Shown here one piece after another: positions 47,714 through 59,420 of a stretch of DNA of 64,000 nt. Origin of the DNA: Ornithinimicrobium cerasi (lineage in GTDB: Bacteria; Actinomycetota; Actinomycetes; Actinomycetales; Dermatophilaceae). How positions within the stretch are numbered: position 1 is the first letter of the stretch; the number at the start of each line of letters is the position of its first letter. Both the position numbers and the translations under genes were made by a program. The stretch covers positions 186,001 to 250,000 of the forward strand of contig NZ_QZMN01000003.1 in the NCBI RefSeq assembly GCF_003702705.1. Reading direction: 5' to 3'. The notes below the pieces were generated by a model that saw only the letters and a program-made list of their open reading frames with translations, did no database searches and had not been told where the DNA came from.

Positions 47714-48704
47714 CCTCCCTCGACGACCGGCGGTCGGCGAGCAGGCTGGTCACCACGGTGATCGCGAGGATGCCGACGATGACGAGCAGCGAGGCCAGGG
47801 TGGGCACGGTCGGCACCGACTCCCACGTGCCGTGGGCCCAGTGCAGCACCAGCTTGACGCCGATGAAGGCCAGGATCACCGAGAGCCCGTAGCCCAGGTG
47901 GCGCAGCCGGCCGAGGGCGCCCTCGAGGACGAAGTACAGCGCCCGCAGGCCGAGCAGCGCGAAGGCGTTGGTGACGAACACGAGGTAGGGGTCGCCGGTG
48001 ATCCCGTAGACCGCCGGCACCGAGTCGATCGCGAAGACGACGTCGGTCCCGAGGATGGCGAGCGCGACGAGCGCGAGCGGGGTGAGCGCCCGACGACCGC
48101 CCTGGCGCACGACCATCCGGGTGCCCCGGTAGTCCTCGGTGACGGGCATCAGCCGCCGGGTCAGGCGCACGACCGGCAGCGTCGCCACGTCGACGTGCTG
48201 CTCCCCCTTGCGCGTGTCCCGCAGCACCTTCCACGCGGTGGCGAGCAGGATCAGCCCGAAGACCAGGAAGGTCACCGAGAAGCGCGAGATCAGGGCGGCG
48301 CCGACGGCGATGAAGATCGCCCGCAGGACGAGCGCGCCGACGATGCCGATGAGCAGCACCCGCTGCTGCAGGACCCGCGGGACCGCGAACGCGGTGAGGA
48401 TGATGATGAAGACGAACAGGTTGTCGACCGACAACGACTTCTCCACGAGGTAGCCCGTGTAGTACTCGAGCCCGGTCTGGGAGCCGTGCACGCGCCATAC
48501 CCAGACGCCGAAGGCGAGCGGGAGCGCGACGTAGAAGGCCGACCAGCCCAGCGCCTCCCGCATCGAGACCTCGTGGGGCCGGCGGGTGAGGAGGAAGTCG
48601 AGCGCGAGCAGCAGCAGGACCGCCGCGACGGTGACCGACCACAGCCAGGGGTCGGCGATGGTCGTGGTGCCGCCGGGGGCGGGCAGGGACAGGGGGAGTG
48701 ACAC
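47670..48704 (-). CDS. TerC family membrane protein (probable manganese export/metalation)
   Basis: 344 residues with about nine transmembrane helices. Family motifs with membrane Asp residues: LSVDNLFVFI and GTDVVFAIDSVPAVYGI. TerC proteins are linked to manganese export or metal loading of exported enzymes. A yybP-ykoY-type manganese riboswitch precedes it, which supports a manganese role. GTG start with GAGG seven bases upstream. Gene end overlaps the VOC gene. Confidence 0.95.
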   Translation of the reverse strand: MSLPLSLPAPGGTTTIADPWLWSVTVAAVLLLLALDFLLTRRPHEVSMREALGWSAFYVALPLAFGVWVWRVHGSQTGLEYYTGYLVEKSLSVDNLFVFIIILTAFAVPRVLQQRVLLIGIVGALVLRAIFIAVGAALISRFSVTFLVFGLILLATAWKVLRDTRKGEQHVDVATLPVVRLTRRLMPVTEDYRGTRMVVRQGGRRALTPLALVALAILGTDVVFAIDSVPAVYGITGDPYLVFVTNAFALLGLRALYFVLEGALGRLRHLGYGLSVILAFIGVKLVLHWAHGTWESVPTVPTLASLLVIVGILAITVVTSLLADRRSSREVSPDRRPAASGRPR

Positions 48705-48711
48705 GGGTGCA

Positions 48712-48738
48712 CCTCACTGGCGACGGACGTCAGCGAGG
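48712..48738 (-). promoter_or_regulatory. Shine-Dalgarno-masking hairpin of terC
   Basis: On the minus strand CCTCGCTG (48738-48731) pairs with CAGTGAGG (48719-48712), one pair being G-U, loop 11 bases. The second arm contains the terC ribosome site, and the first arm includes the 3' strand of the riboswitch P1 helix. The two pairings exclude each other. Confidence 0.55.
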
Positions 48739-48832
48739 TCTCCTTCACCCCGTCGGGACGGGGCGCGCGCCGGGCGGAGCATCGGGCTCCACGCAGTGAC
48801 CGGTCGCGGCTTCGGGAAGTACTCCCCTCGTG
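48733..48832 (-). ncRNA. yybP-ykoY-type (manganese) riboswitch before terC
   Basis: The RNA begins CGAGGGGAGTACTTCC and ends GAAGGAGACCTCG, the two conserved strands of this class; CGAGG (48830-48826) pairs with CCTCG (48738-48734) as P1. Two hairpins lie between. The transcription start predicted from the promoter falls at about 48831, right where the element begins. This class is well known before TerC genes. Confidence 0.75.
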
Positions 48833-48837
48833 CGGGA

Positions 48838-48867
48838 AGTGTAGGGACAATCCCGTTGAAGCGTCAA
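48838..48867 (-). promoter_or_regulatory. terC promoter
   Basis: On the minus strand TTGACG (48867-48862), an 18-base spacer and TACACT (48843-48838): one of the best matches to the actinobacterial housekeeping promoter in the window. Confidence 0.7.
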
Positions 48868-48952
48868 CCTCACGACCGGTCTCACCGCACGGGCGGGGAC
48901 CACCACCGGCGGCCGACCTCCTCCATCCGCGCGACGTGCTCGATCACCGACG

Positions 48953-50950
<1,998 letters not shown>

Positions 50951-50953
50951 TCA

Positions 50954-50969
50954 AGACTTGGTCAAGTCT
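50954..50969 (+). promoter_or_regulatory. Operator-like palindrome before the second M14 gene
   Basis: AGACTTG and CAAGTCT face each other across two bases, 80 bases before the M14 ATG, in the leuA/M14 divergent gap. Confidence 0.4.
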
Positions 50970-51049
50970 CTTCTCCCCCCGCTCCCTGAGCGGCAGACTG
51001 GCCGGACGCCCGTCCCCGCGTCCGACGCAGAACCCCTCCAGGAGTGCTC

Positions 51050-53641
51050 ATGGTCCCCTTCTCCTCCCGCCGTGCCGTGGTCGGCGTCGTCGCCTCCTCC
51101 CTCGCCCTGACGGTGGTCTCCGCGCCCGTCGCCTTCTCCGAACCGCGGAACGGCGGGGGCAAGGGTGGCCAGGAGGTCAACGTCGAGGCGGCCGAGCGCC
51201 GCGAGGCTCGCGGTCCCCGCCCGGTCGAGGCGCCCGTCTCGGGGCTGGAGATGCCGGCGTCCTACCCCTTCCAGCCCGAGCTCACGGTCTACCCCGCCGA
51301 CGCGACGGACCGCTCCTACGCCGGTGACCTCGTCGGTTATGCCGACCTCGCGCCCAGGCTCAACGACCTCATGTCGCGCAGCGACCGGGTGTCGGTGCAG
51401 GTCGTGGGGCAGTCGACGAGCGGTCGGGACCTCTACCTCGTCACCCTCACCGCGCCCGAGAGGGCGGCGGAGACCCGGCGCCAGACGGCATACCGGGACC
51501 TGATCCAGAACGCCCCCGAGAAGGCGGCGCGGGACAAGAAGCTCGCGGCGGACTACAAGACCCCCGTCTGGTTCTCCTCGAACATCCACGGTAACGAGTG
51601 GGAGGGCACAGACGCCTCCCTGGACTACATCGAGGAGCTGGCAACGGCCCCGTGGACGGAGGTCGAGGACCTGCTGACCAACCACCGCCTCTACTTCTCG
51701 CTGACGCTCAACCCGGACGGCCGCTTCCTCGGTCAGCGGGCCACGGCGCTCGGTTTCGACGCCAACCGCGACATGATCACCAACGTGACGCCGGAGTCCG
51801 CCTCCTACGTGCGCACCACCCAGGCGCTGCTGCCGCTCTATGCCTCCGACATCCACGGCTACACCGGCGTCCTGCAGGTGGAGCCGTGCGGGCCGCCGCA
51901 CGGGGAGAACTACGAGTACGACCTGTACATCCCGCACAACTACGCGCTCTCGCTGCAGATCGAGCGGGACGTCGTCGAGGCGGACATCCAGGGCAACCCG
52001 CTCACCGGCGCCGGCGGGATCCGGATCCCCTACCGGGACACCCCCTCGGGCTGGGACGACTACCCGCCGATCTTCACCGCTCAGTACGCCGCCTACTACG
52101 GCGCCCTGACCAGCACCGTGGAGCTGCCCCTGGGGCGCGTCGGAGGGGTCCAGACCCCCTCTGGTGCGGCGACCAACAGCGCTGTCGCGCTGCAGGTCAT
52201 CCGCAGCACCGTCGACTACATGGCGGAGAACGACACCGAGATCCTGGCCAACCAGATCGAGTTCTTCCGGCGTGGGCTCTCCGGCGAGCCGAAGGCCGCC
52301 CTGACGCAGGAGGACGTCGCCGCGGTGCCCGGCCCGGAGCAGTGGAAGGAGCTGTGGGACGTCGCGGACGACCAGGACCCGGTCGCCCTGCCCCAGGCCT
52401 ACGTGATCCCGGTCGGCGCCGGACAACGGTCGCTGAGCGACGCCACGGCGCTGGTGGACCAGCTGTTGCGGCACGACGTCGAGGTGCGCACCCTCAACGC
52501 GGCCACCACGGTCGCCGGCACGACGTACCCGCGCGGCTCCTACGTCGTCGACATGGCGCAGCCCAAGCGGGCCCTCGCCAACACGCTGCTGGACCTGGGC
52601 ACGGACATCTCCGCCAAGGTGCCGTTCATGTACGACATCTCGGCGTGGAGCTACTCCTACCTGTGGGGGGCGAGCGTCGACAAGGTCGGGGACGTCACCG
52701 ACGGCCGGGTGCTGCGGACCTCTGCGGTCGAGCGCGCGACCCGGCAGGCCACCGTCCCGGCCCGCGCCCAGCACGTCACCTTCGACGTCGCCGGCGCGCG
52801 GGACTACGTGGCGCTGAACGACCTGCTCGCGGACGAGGCGGTGGCCTGGCTGCTCCCCTCCGGTCAGGCGGTCGTCGCCCCCGAGTCGCACTCGTTGGCC
52901 GTCAACGTGGCGCTGGAGCACGACATCGCGTTCCGGGCCGCCACTCGCGCGGAGATCGCGACGGTCACCGCCGGGGGGGCCAAGGAGCTGGACGAGGTCA
53001 ACGTCGGCTACACCGGCAACCAGGACCACGTGAACTCGCTGCGGCAGCTGGGCTTCGACCCGGTGCCGGTCTCCACGGCGACGATCACGGCCGACCCCTC
53101 CCTGCTCGAGGACCTCGACGTGATCTGGCTCGGTGCGGCGCTCAGCTTCAGCGGCACCCAGGCGACCGGTCGTGACGCGTTGCAGGCGTGGCTCGACGAG
53201 GGGCACGCGCTCGTCGGGTCCGGCAACAACGCCTTCATCACGGCACGGACCTTCGGGCTGGTCTCCGCGACCGCGAGGAACGGGAACCGCGACGGCAACG
53301 GCATCGTCGCGGTGGACACGCCGGAGGACTCGATCCTGGCCAACTACCCGCAGTCCTCGGCCTTCGTCTACCCGGCGCAGTCCTACACCGGGCTCGGCGC
53401 CGGCACCAGGGCCGAGCAGACCTACGGCGAGGGGGACCCGCTGCTGGCCGGCCACTGGCGTGCGACGAGCGCGACGGACGGCCCGCTGGCCGCGGCCGGT
53501 AACGCGTCGGTGATCTCGGGCGAGTCGGCGACCGGCGGCAAGGCCGTCGTCTTCGGGACGTCGGTCTTCTACCGCACCCACCCCAAGGGCGGTCAGAGCC
53601 AGGCGGCGCAGGCCATCTTCTGGGCCACCCCGGAGGGCTGA
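51050..53641 (+). CDS. Secreted M14 family zinc carboxypeptidase (paralogue)
   Basis: 863 residues. Signal peptide (RRAVVGVVASSLALTVVSAPVAF, cleavage near residue 27). M14 zinc site in SNIHGNEWEGTDAS (HxxE) and ASDIHGYTG (third His); NPDGRFLGQ and ANRDMI bind substrate; STVELPLG supplies the catalytic Glu. As in the paralogue at 12364-14865, a long C-terminal region follows (VIWLGAALSFSG, GSGNNAFIT). AGGAG lies before the ATG. It stands between leuA and leuDC without evident link to leucine synthesis. Confidence 0.9.
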   Translation: MVPFSSRRAVVGVVASSLALTVVSAPVAFSEPRNGGGKGGQEVNVEAAERREARGPRPVEAPVSGLEMPASYPFQPELTVYPADATDRSYAGDLVGYADLAPRLNDLMSRSDRVSVQVVGQSTSGRDLYLVTLTAPERAAETRRQTAYRDLIQNAPEKAARDKKLAADYKTPVWFSSNIHGNEWEGTDASLDYIEELATAPWTEVEDLLTNHRLYFSLTLNPDGRFLGQRATALGFDANRDMITNVTPESASYVRTTQALLPLYASDIHGYTGVLQVEPCGPPHGENYEYDLYIPHNYALSLQIERDVVEADIQGNPLTGAGGIRIPYRDTPSGWDDYPPIFTAQYAAYYGALTSTVELPLGRVGGVQTPSGAATNSAVALQVIRSTVDYMAENDTEILANQIEFFRRGLSGEPKAALTQEDVAAVPGPEQWKELWDVADDQDPVALPQAYVIPVGAGQRSLSDATALVDQLLRHDVEVRTLNAATTVAGTTYPRGSYVVDMAQPKRALANTLLDLGTDISAKVPFMYDISAWSYSYLWGASVDKVGDVTDGRVLRTSAVERATRQATVPARAQHVTFDVAGARDYVALNDLLADEAVAWLLPSGQAVVAPESHSLAVNVALEHDIAFRAATRAEIATVTAGGAKELDEVNVGYTGNQDHVNSLRQLGFDPVPVSTATITADPSLLEDLDVIWLGAALSFSGTQATGRDALQAWLDEGHALVGSGNNAFITARTFGLVSATARNGNRDGNGIVAVDTPEDSILANYPQSSAFVYPAQSYTGLGAGTRAEQTYGEGDPLLAGHWRATSATDGPLAAAGNASVISGESATGGKAVVFGTSVFYRTHPKGGQSQAAQAIFWATPEG

Positions 53642-53667
53642 AGCCACAGCGTCCGTCGCGGCGGCAC

Positions 53668-53716
53668 CCGGTCCGGACCGGCACGAGCGAGCGCGCTCGG
53701 GGCCGGTCCGGACCGG
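53668..53716. terminator. Double-palindrome hairpin between M14 gene and leuD
   Basis: The self-complementary 14-mer CCGGTCCGGACCGG occurs at 53668-53681 and again at 53703-53716; the copies can pair with each other around an inner GAGCG...CGCTC stem. Lies between convergent genes. Confidence 0.6.
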
Positions 53717-53752
53717 CATCTCATCGGCACGGACCTGCCGTGGCCGGAGGAC

Positions 53753-54352
53753 CTACTCGACGGCGGCGGTGACGACCGGTGTCCAGCCCGGCCGCCGCGC
53801 CTCGAAGGCCGTGATGTCGGCCTCGTGCTCGAGGGTGAGTGAGATGTCGTCGAGGCCGTTCTCCAGCCGCCAGGCGACGTAGTCGTCGATCTCGAACGGG
53901 GCGACCACGTCGCCGCAGGTCACCCGGCGGGCCGGCAGGTCGACGGTCACCGTCGTACCGGGCTCCGCCTCCAGCTGCTTCCAGATGAGCTCGATGTCAC
54001 CCTGTCCCAGCTGGGCCGTGAGCAGCCCGCCCTTGCCGGAGTTGCCCCGGAAGATGTCCGCGAACTTGCTGGACAGCACCGCGCGGAAGCCGTACTGCTG
54101 GAGCGCCCACACCGCGTGCTCCCGGCTGGAGCCGGTGCCGAAGTCGGGACCGGCCACGAGGACCGAGCCGGCGGCATACCCCGGCTGGTTGAGCACGAAC
54201 CCGGGGTCCTCGCGCCAGCGGGCGAACAGCCCGTCCTCGAAGCCGGTCCGCGCGACCCGCTTGAGGTAGTGCGCCGGGATGATCTGGTCGGTGTCGACGT
54301 CGGAGCGCCGCAGGGGTACCCCGACACCGGTGTGCGTGGTGAAGGGCTCCAT
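53753..54352 (-). CDS. leuD: 3-Isopropylmalate dehydratase small subunit
   Basis: 199 residues. [22 protein letters not shown] and [13 protein letters not shown] are the swivel-domain motifs of LeuD. Pairs with LeuC to isomerise isopropylmalate. Its ATG shares a base with the leuC stop (TGATG), giving coupled translation. Confidence 0.97.
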   Translation of the reverse strand: MEPFTTHTGVGVPLRRSDVDTDQIIPAHYLKRVARTGFEDGLFARWREDPGFVLNQPGYAAGSVLVAGPDFGTGSSREHAVWALQQYGFRAVLSSKFADIFRGNSGKGGLLTAQLGQGDIELIWKQLEAEPGTTVTVDLPARRVTCGDVVAPFEIDDYVAWRLENGLDDISLTLEHEADITAFEARRPGWTPVVTAAVE

Positions 54353-55758
54353 CAGACCAGGACCTCCAGGTCGGCGGGGGAGGAGAGGGTGCCGCGCACC
54401 GCGGTTGCGGCGGCCACCGCCGGGGAGACGAGGTGGGTCCGGCCCCGGGCGCCCTGGCGGCCCTCGAAGTTGCGGTTGGAGGTGGAGGCGCACCGCTCCT
54501 CGGGGGCGAGCTGGTCGGGGTTCATGCCCAGGCACATCGAGCAGCCGGCGAGGCGCCAGTCGCCCCCGGCTGCGGTGAAGACCTCGTCCAGGCCCTCCTC
54601 CTCGGCCTGCAGCCGCACCGCGTGGGAGCCGGGCACGACGAGGAGCCGCACTCCCTGCGCCACCCGGTGACCACGCAGCACGTCGGCGGCCAGCCGCAGG
54701 TCCTCGATCCGGCCGTTCGTGCACGAGCCGAGGAAGACGACGTCCACCGGGATCTGCCGCATCGGCGTGCCGGCCTCCAGACCCATGTACTCCAGCGCCC
54801 GGCGAGCCGTGTCCTTGGCGTCGTCCTCGCCGAACGTCTCCGGGTCCGGGACGGCCTCGCCGAGCTGGACCGACTGGGCCGGGTTGGTGCCCCAGGTGAC
54901 GTAGGGGGTCAGCTCGGTGGCGTCGATGTGGATCTCGGCGTCGAAGACCGCGTCGACGTCGGAGGGCAGCTGGCGCCAGGCCGCGACGGCGGCGTCCCAG
55001 TCGGCGCCCTGCGGGGCGTGCGGCCGACCCTGCAGATAGGCGAAGGTCGTCTCGTCGGGGGCGATCATCCCCGCCCGCGCGCCTGCCTCGATGGACATGT
55101 TGCAGACCGTCATCCGGCCCTCCATCGACAGGCTCCGGATCGTCGAGCCGCGGTACTCCAGGACGTAGCCCTGCCCGCCTCCCGTGCCGATGCGGTGGAT
55201 GACCGCCAGGATGATGTCCTTCGCCCCGACCCCGACCGGCAGCTCGCCCTCGACGGTGACGGCCATCGTCCGGAACGGCTTGAGCGGCAGCGTCTGGGTC
55301 GCCAGCACGTGCTCGACCTCGGAGGTGCCGATGCCCAGGGCCAGCGCGCCGAACGCGCCGTGGGTGGAGGTGTGCGAGTCGCCGCACACGATCGTCATAC
55401 CCGGCTGGGTCAGGCCGAGCTCGGGCCCGATGACGTGCACGATGCCCTGACCGAGACGGCCGCGCTCGTGGTGGACGATCCCGAACTCGGCGCAGTTGGT
55501 CCGGAGCGCGTCCAGCTGGGTCCGCGAGGTGAGGTCGGTCACCGGGCCGAGGGTCGTCGGCACGTTGTGGTCCTCGGTCGCCACCGTCAGGTCCGGCCGG
55601 CGGACCCCCCGCCCGGCCAGCCGCAGTCCGTCGAAGGCCTGCGGGCTGGTGACCTCGTGCACGAGGTGGAGGTCGACGTAGAGCAGGTCCGGCTCACCGT
55701 CCGCAGAACGGACGACGTGCTGCGCCCAGACCTTCTCGGCCATCGTGCGGCCAGCCAT
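54352..55758 (-). CDS. leuC: 3-Isopropylmalate dehydratase large subunit
   Basis: 468 residues. The [4Fe-4S] cluster cysteines are in [10 protein letters not shown] and [26 protein letters not shown] and NRNFEGRQG are substrate-binding motifs of the aconitase family. AGGAAGGGG precedes the ATG at 55758; the frame runs on upstream but the ribosome site fixes the start. Diverges from leuB. Confidence 0.97.
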   Translation of the reverse strand: MAGRTMAEKVWAQHVVRSADGEPDLLYVDLHLVHEVTSPQAFDGLRLAGRGVRRPDLTVATEDHNVPTTLGPVTDLTSRTQLDALRTNCAEFGIVHHERGRLGQGIVHVIGPELGLTQPGMTIVCGDSHTSTHGAFGALALGIGTSEVEHVLATQTLPLKPFRTMAVTVEGELPVGVGAKDIILAVIHRIGTGGGQGYVLEYRGSTIRSLSMEGRMTVCNMSIEAGARAGMIAPDETTFAYLQGRPHAPQGADWDAAVAAWRQLPSDVDAVFDAEIHIDATELTPYVTWGTNPAQSVQLGEAVPDPETFGEDDAKDTARRALEYMGLEAGTPMRQIPVDVVFLGSCTNGRIEDLRLAADVLRGHRVAQGVRLLVVPGSHAVRLQAEEEGLDEVFTAAGGDWRLAGCSMCLGMNPDQLAPEERCASTSNRNFEGRQGARGRTHLVSPAVAAATAVRGTLSSPADLEVLV

Positions 55759-55798
55759 GACGGGCCCCTTCCTGCGGGTCGTGGCGGGTGGGTAAGAA

Positions 55799-55838
55799 TG
55801 CATGCACTGTAGTGCCCGTGCCTTGACGCGACGTCACC
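55799..55838. promoter_or_regulatory. leuC/leuB divergent control region
   Basis: Holds TGCATGCA (55799-55806), GCACT-GT-AGTGC (55804-55815) and CCTTGACGCGACGTCACC (55821-55838), the last nearly the same as the inverted repeat at the leuA promoter. On the minus strand TACAGT (55811-55806) is a possible leuC -10 box. Confidence 0.55.
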
Positions 55839-55849
55839 GGAGGTCCTCC

Positions 55850-56983
55850 ATGCGCTCCCACTCCATCGCCGTCCTGCCCGGTGACGGCGTCGGTCCCGAG
55901 GTGACGTCGGCCGCGCTCGCCGTCCTCGACGCGGCCCAGGAGCGGCACGGCTTCACGACCACCCGCACCGACGTCTCGCTCGGCGCGGAGCACTACCTCG
56001 CCACCGGCGAGCTGCTCGAGGACGAGGCGGTCGAGCAGCTCCGCGGGCACGACGCGATCCTCTTCGGCGCCATCGGCAGCCCCGCCGTGGCCCCCGGCAT
56101 CCTCGAGCGCGGCATCATCCTCGCGCTGCGCGGCGCCATGCGGCAGGCCATCAACCTGCGGCCCGTCCGGCTCTACCCGGGCGTCCCGACCCCCATTCGC
56201 GGGCTCACCCCGGAGCGCTGCGACCTCGTCATCGTCCGGGAGAACACCGAGGGCGCCTACGTCGCCCAGGGCAGCACCGTCCACCGCGGCACCCCCGCGC
56301 AGGTGGCGGTCCAGGAGTCGGTCAACACCTGGTATGCCGTCGAGCGCGCCGTGGACTTCGCGTTCCGGCTGGCGTCCGAGCGCCGCGGGCGCCTCACGCT
56401 GTGCCACAAGACCAACGTGCTCGTCGAGGCGGGTCGGCTCTGGACGGCGGTGATGGAGGAGGTCGGCGCGCGTCACCCGGACGTGGAGACGGACTACGTC
56501 CACGTGGACGCCATGTGCATGCACCTGCCGGTGAGCCCCGAGCGCTTCGACGTGGTCGTGACCGACAACCTCTTCGGGGACATCGTCACCGACCTCGGTG
56601 CGGTCCTGCAGGGCGGGCTCGGCGTGGCGGCCAGCGGCAACCTCAACCTCGACGGGGCCGCGCCGAGCATGTTCGAGCCCATCCACGGGTCGGCGCCCGA
56701 CATCGCCGGCCGGGGCTGGGCGAACCCTGCCGGTGCCTGCCTCTCCCTGGCGATGATGCTCGGGCACCTCGGCGAGGGCGAGGCGGCCGCGGCGGTCGAG
56801 TCCGCGACGGCCGCCGTGCTGGCCGACCTCCCGGCGCTCGCCGGCGCGGGGATGGGTGCCTCGACGCAGGAGCTGGGGGAGCGTGTCGCGGCGCTCGTCC
56901 GGGACGGGGGTGCCCCCGAGGTGGAGGGCAGCCTGATGAGCCAGCTGGCCCGGGTGATGGCCGGCCTGCGGCCGTCGTCGTGA
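55850..56983 (+). CDS. leuB: 3-Isopropylmalate dehydrogenase
   Basis: 377 residues. NAD-dependent oxidative decarboxylation in leucine synthesis. IAVLPGDGVGPEV, RENTEGAYVAQG, CHKTNVL, VTDNLFGDIVTDL and FEPIHGSAPDIAG are the family motifs. GGAGG precedes the ATG. The stop overlaps the alr start (GTGA), an unusual coupling of leucine and cell-wall genes. Confidence 0.96.
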   Translation: MRSHSIAVLPGDGVGPEVTSAALAVLDAAQERHGFTTTRTDVSLGAEHYLATGELLEDEAVEQLRGHDAILFGAIGSPAVAPGILERGIILALRGAMRQAINLRPVRLYPGVPTPIRGLTPERCDLVIVRENTEGAYVAQGSTVHRGTPAQVAVQESVNTWYAVERAVDFAFRLASERRGRLTLCHKTNVLVEAGRLWTAVMEEVGARHPDVETDYVHVDAMCMHLPVSPERFDVVVTDNLFGDIVTDLGAVLQGGLGVAASGNLNLDGAAPSMFEPIHGSAPDIAGRGWANPAGACLSLAMMLGHLGEGEAAAAVESATAAVLADLPALAGAGMGASTQELGERVAALVRDGGAPEVEGSLMSQLARVMAGLRPSS

Positions 56984-58191
56984 CCACCGCGGCAGGCCTC
57001 TGGCCCGCGCACGTGACCGTCGACCTCGACGCGATCCGTGACAACGTCCGTACCCTGCGTGATCGTGTGGGGGGCGCCGAGCTGATGGCTGTCGTCAAGG
57101 CCGACGCCTACGGCCACGGGCTGGTCCCGGCGGCCCGGGCCGCCCTCGCCGGCGGGGCCTGCGCGCTCGGGGTCGCCCAGCCGGCCGAGGCGCTGGCCCT
57201 GCGGGCGGCCGGCGTCGAGGCGCCCGTGCTCACCTGGCTGGTCGTGCCCGGCCCGGACCTGCGGCCGCTGGTGGACGCCGACGTGGAGGTCGCGGTGTCC
57301 GACCCCCGCCTGCTGGACGAGCTCGCCGCCACCGCCCGCGCCGCCGGGCGTCCGGCCACCGTCCAGCTCAAGGCGGACACCGGGCTGGCGCGCAACGGCG
57401 CCTACGCCCTGCGCGTCCGCCCGGACGACCCCCGCACCGACTGGGTCGCCCTCGCCGACCGCGCGGCCCGGCTGCAGGCCGAGGGGGCGGTGCGCGTGCG
57501 CGGGGTCTTCAGCCACTTCGCCTACGCCGACGCCCCGGAGCACCCGACGGTGCGCGCGCAGCAGGAGGTGTTCGCCGACGCCGTGGCTGTCGCCGAGCGG
57601 GCCGGTCTGGCGCTGGAGGTGCGACACCTCAGCAACTCCGCCGCGACCCTGACCAACCCTTCGGCCACGTGGGACATGGTGCGGCCCGGGCTGGCCGTCT
57701 ACGGCCTGTCGCCCGTGCCGGACGTCGGCAGCGCCACCGACCTCGGGCTGCGCCCGGCCATGCGGGTCAGCGCCCGGGTCGCGGTCGCCAAGCGCATCCC
57801 CGCCGGTCAGGGAGTCTCCTACGGCCACACCTACGCGCCCTCCTCGGAGACCACCGTGGTCGACGTCCCTCTCGGGTATGCCGACGGCGTGCCCCGCCAC
57901 GCCTCGGGCACCGGGCCGGTGCAGGTGGGTGGCCGGCGGTTCCGGGTCTCCGGCCGGGTCTGCATGGACCAGTTCGTCGTGGACGTCGGCGACCTCGACG
58001 TCGTGGCCGGGGACGAGGTGGTGCTCTTCGGCGCCGGGGACGCCGACGAGCCGACGGCGCAGGACTGGGCCGAGGCGGCCGGCACGATCAGCTACGAGAT
58101 CGTCACGAGGTTCGGGCCACGCGTGCCCCGGGTCTACGTCGGCGCGGACGTCGGCCGGGACGGCGGGACCATCTCGGGGGCGGACGGGTGA
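56980..58191 (+). CDS. alr: Alanine racemase
   Basis: 403 residues. Makes D-alanine for peptidoglycan. The PLP lysine is Lys40 in VVKADAYGHG; SYGHTY holds the catalytic Tyr of the C-terminal domain; CMDQFVVDVG is also conserved. GTG start inside the leuB stop; stop overlaps tsaE (GTGA). Confidence 0.96.
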   Translation: MTTAAGLWPAHVTVDLDAIRDNVRTLRDRVGGAELMAVVKADAYGHGLVPAARAALAGGACALGVAQPAEALALRAAGVEAPVLTWLVVPGPDLRPLVDADVEVAVSDPRLLDELAATARAAGRPATVQLKADTGLARNGAYALRVRPDDPRTDWVALADRAARLQAEGAVRVRGVFSHFAYADAPEHPTVRAQQEVFADAVAVAERAGLALEVRHLSNSAATLTNPSATWDMVRPGLAVYGLSPVPDVGSATDLGLRPAMRVSARVAVAKRIPAGQGVSYGHTYAPSSETTVVDVPLGYADGVPRHASGTGPVQVGGRRFRVSGRVCMDQFVVDVGDLDVVAGDEVVLFGAGDADEPTAQDWAEAAGTISYEIVTRFGPRVPRVYVGADVGRDGGTISGADG

Positions 58192-58670
58192 GCGGGCCGC
58201 TGCGCCTGGACCTGCCCACGAGCGAGGACACCCGCGCGCTGGGTGCCCGGCTCGGCGCACTGCTGAGGGCGGGGGACCTCGTGGTCCTGACGGGTGACCT
58301 CGGAGCGGGCAAGACCACCCTGACCCAGGGCCTGGCCGAGGGCCTCGGGGTGCGGGGGCCGATCACCTCGCCGACCTTCGTCATCGCCCGCGTGCACCCG
58401 TCGCTGGTGGGCGGCCCGGCGCTGGTCCACGTCGACGCCTACCGGCTGGGGGGCGAGGCCGAGCTGGACGACCTGGACCTCGACACCTCCCTGGAGGAGT
58501 CGGTGACGGTCGTGGAGTGGGGGCACGGGCTGGCCGAGCACCTCGCCGAGGAGCTGCTCGAGCTGGAGCTGCAGCGCTCCGGCACCGAGGACGGCGACCA
58601 GCAGTCGCGCACGGTGACCCTGCGCCCGGTGGGGGACCGGTGGCGGGACCTGCAGAGCCTGCTCCCGTAG
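58188..58670 (+). CDS. tsaE: tRNA threonylcarbamoyladenosine biosynthesis ATPase TsaE
   Basis: 160 residues. Walker A LTGDLGAGKTTLTQGLA, SPTFVIAR, and DAYRLGG are typical. TsaE drives the TsaB-TsaD complex that makes t6A at tRNA position 37. tsaB, which usually follows, is not next to it. The TAG stop is also part of the next gene's -10 box. Confidence 0.95.
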   Translation: MSGPLRLDLPTSEDTRALGARLGALLRAGDLVVLTGDLGAGKTTLTQGLAEGLGVRGPITSPTFVIARVHPSLVGGPALVHVDAYRLGGEAELDDLDLDTSLEESVTVVEWGHGLAEHLAEELLELELQRSGTEDGDQQSRTVTLRPVGDRWRDLQSLLP

Positions 58671-58673
58671 GGT
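58668..58673 (+). promoter_or_regulatory. -10 box of a leaderless transcript overlapping the tsaE stop
   Basis: TAGGGT ends 7 bases before the GTG at 58681. Confidence 0.5.
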
Positions 58674-58680
58674 GAGCCCC

Positions 58681-59289
58681 GTGGACAACGCTGCGATCCT
58701 GGTGGTGTGCACCGGCAACATCTGCCGGTCCCCCGTCGTCGAGCGCGTCCTGCAGGCCGGGCTCGACGAACGCTACGGCGCCGGCGCCGTCCAGGTGCGC
58801 TCGGCCGGGACCGGAGCGCTGGTCGACCACCCGATCGACGAGCGCGCGGCCAGGGTGCTGGCCGGCCTCGGCGGCCGGGCCGACGGCTTCCGGGCCCGCC
58901 GCCTGGCGGAGCCGATGGTCGCCGGGGCGGACCTCGTCCTCACGGCGACGCGGGAGCACCGGGCCCAGGTCGTGCGGATGCACCCGCGCGCGCTGAAGCG
59001 CACCTTCACCGTGCGTGAGCTGGCTGACATCGTCTCCCGCCTCGCCGACGACGAGCTCCCGGCCCGCGACGACCCCGCGGAGCAGGTCCGCGAGCTGGTC
59101 CGGGTCGCCGTCCAGAACCGGGGTCTGCACCTGCCGGCCGAGGCTGCGGACCACGACGTCGTCGATCCCTTCCGGCGCGAGGACGCCACCTACGACCTCA
59201 TGCGCGACCAGGTCTCGACGGCTCTCCCGCACCTGCTGCGGGCGCTCAGGGCCCGACCCTCCCCAGTCATACCCCCGGGGGTTTCCTGA
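58681..59289 (+). CDS. Low-molecular-weight protein tyrosine phosphatase
   Basis: 202 residues. P-loop CTGNICRS (Cys10, Arg16) and an Asp-Pro near residue 162 (VVDPFRRED) match the LMW-PTP family. Longer than the usual 150-165. Followed by an exopolysaccharide sugar transferase, so it may act in capsule control as Wzb-type phosphatases do. GTG at 58681 fits the leaderless promoter; GTG at 58672 is an alternative. Confidence 0.9.
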   Translation: MDNAAILVVCTGNICRSPVVERVLQAGLDERYGAGAVQVRSAGTGALVDHPIDERAARVLAGLGGRADGFRARRLAEPMVAGADLVLTATREHRAQVVRMHPRALKRTFTVRELADIVSRLADDELPARDDPAEQVRELVRVAVQNRGLHLPAEAADHDVVDPFRREDATYDLMRDQVSTALPHLLRALRARPSPVIPPGVS

Positions 59290-59420
59290 CTTCGCTGCGC
59301 ATGAGGGTAGACGCGGTGGGGTAGGGACTGATTAAATGCCCGAGGGTAAAGAGTTGGTAAGGAAGAATGCCGGTCCCGTGAATAGTCGGCCTTCCTGCCA
59401 GCACGGCAGATGGGTCATCA

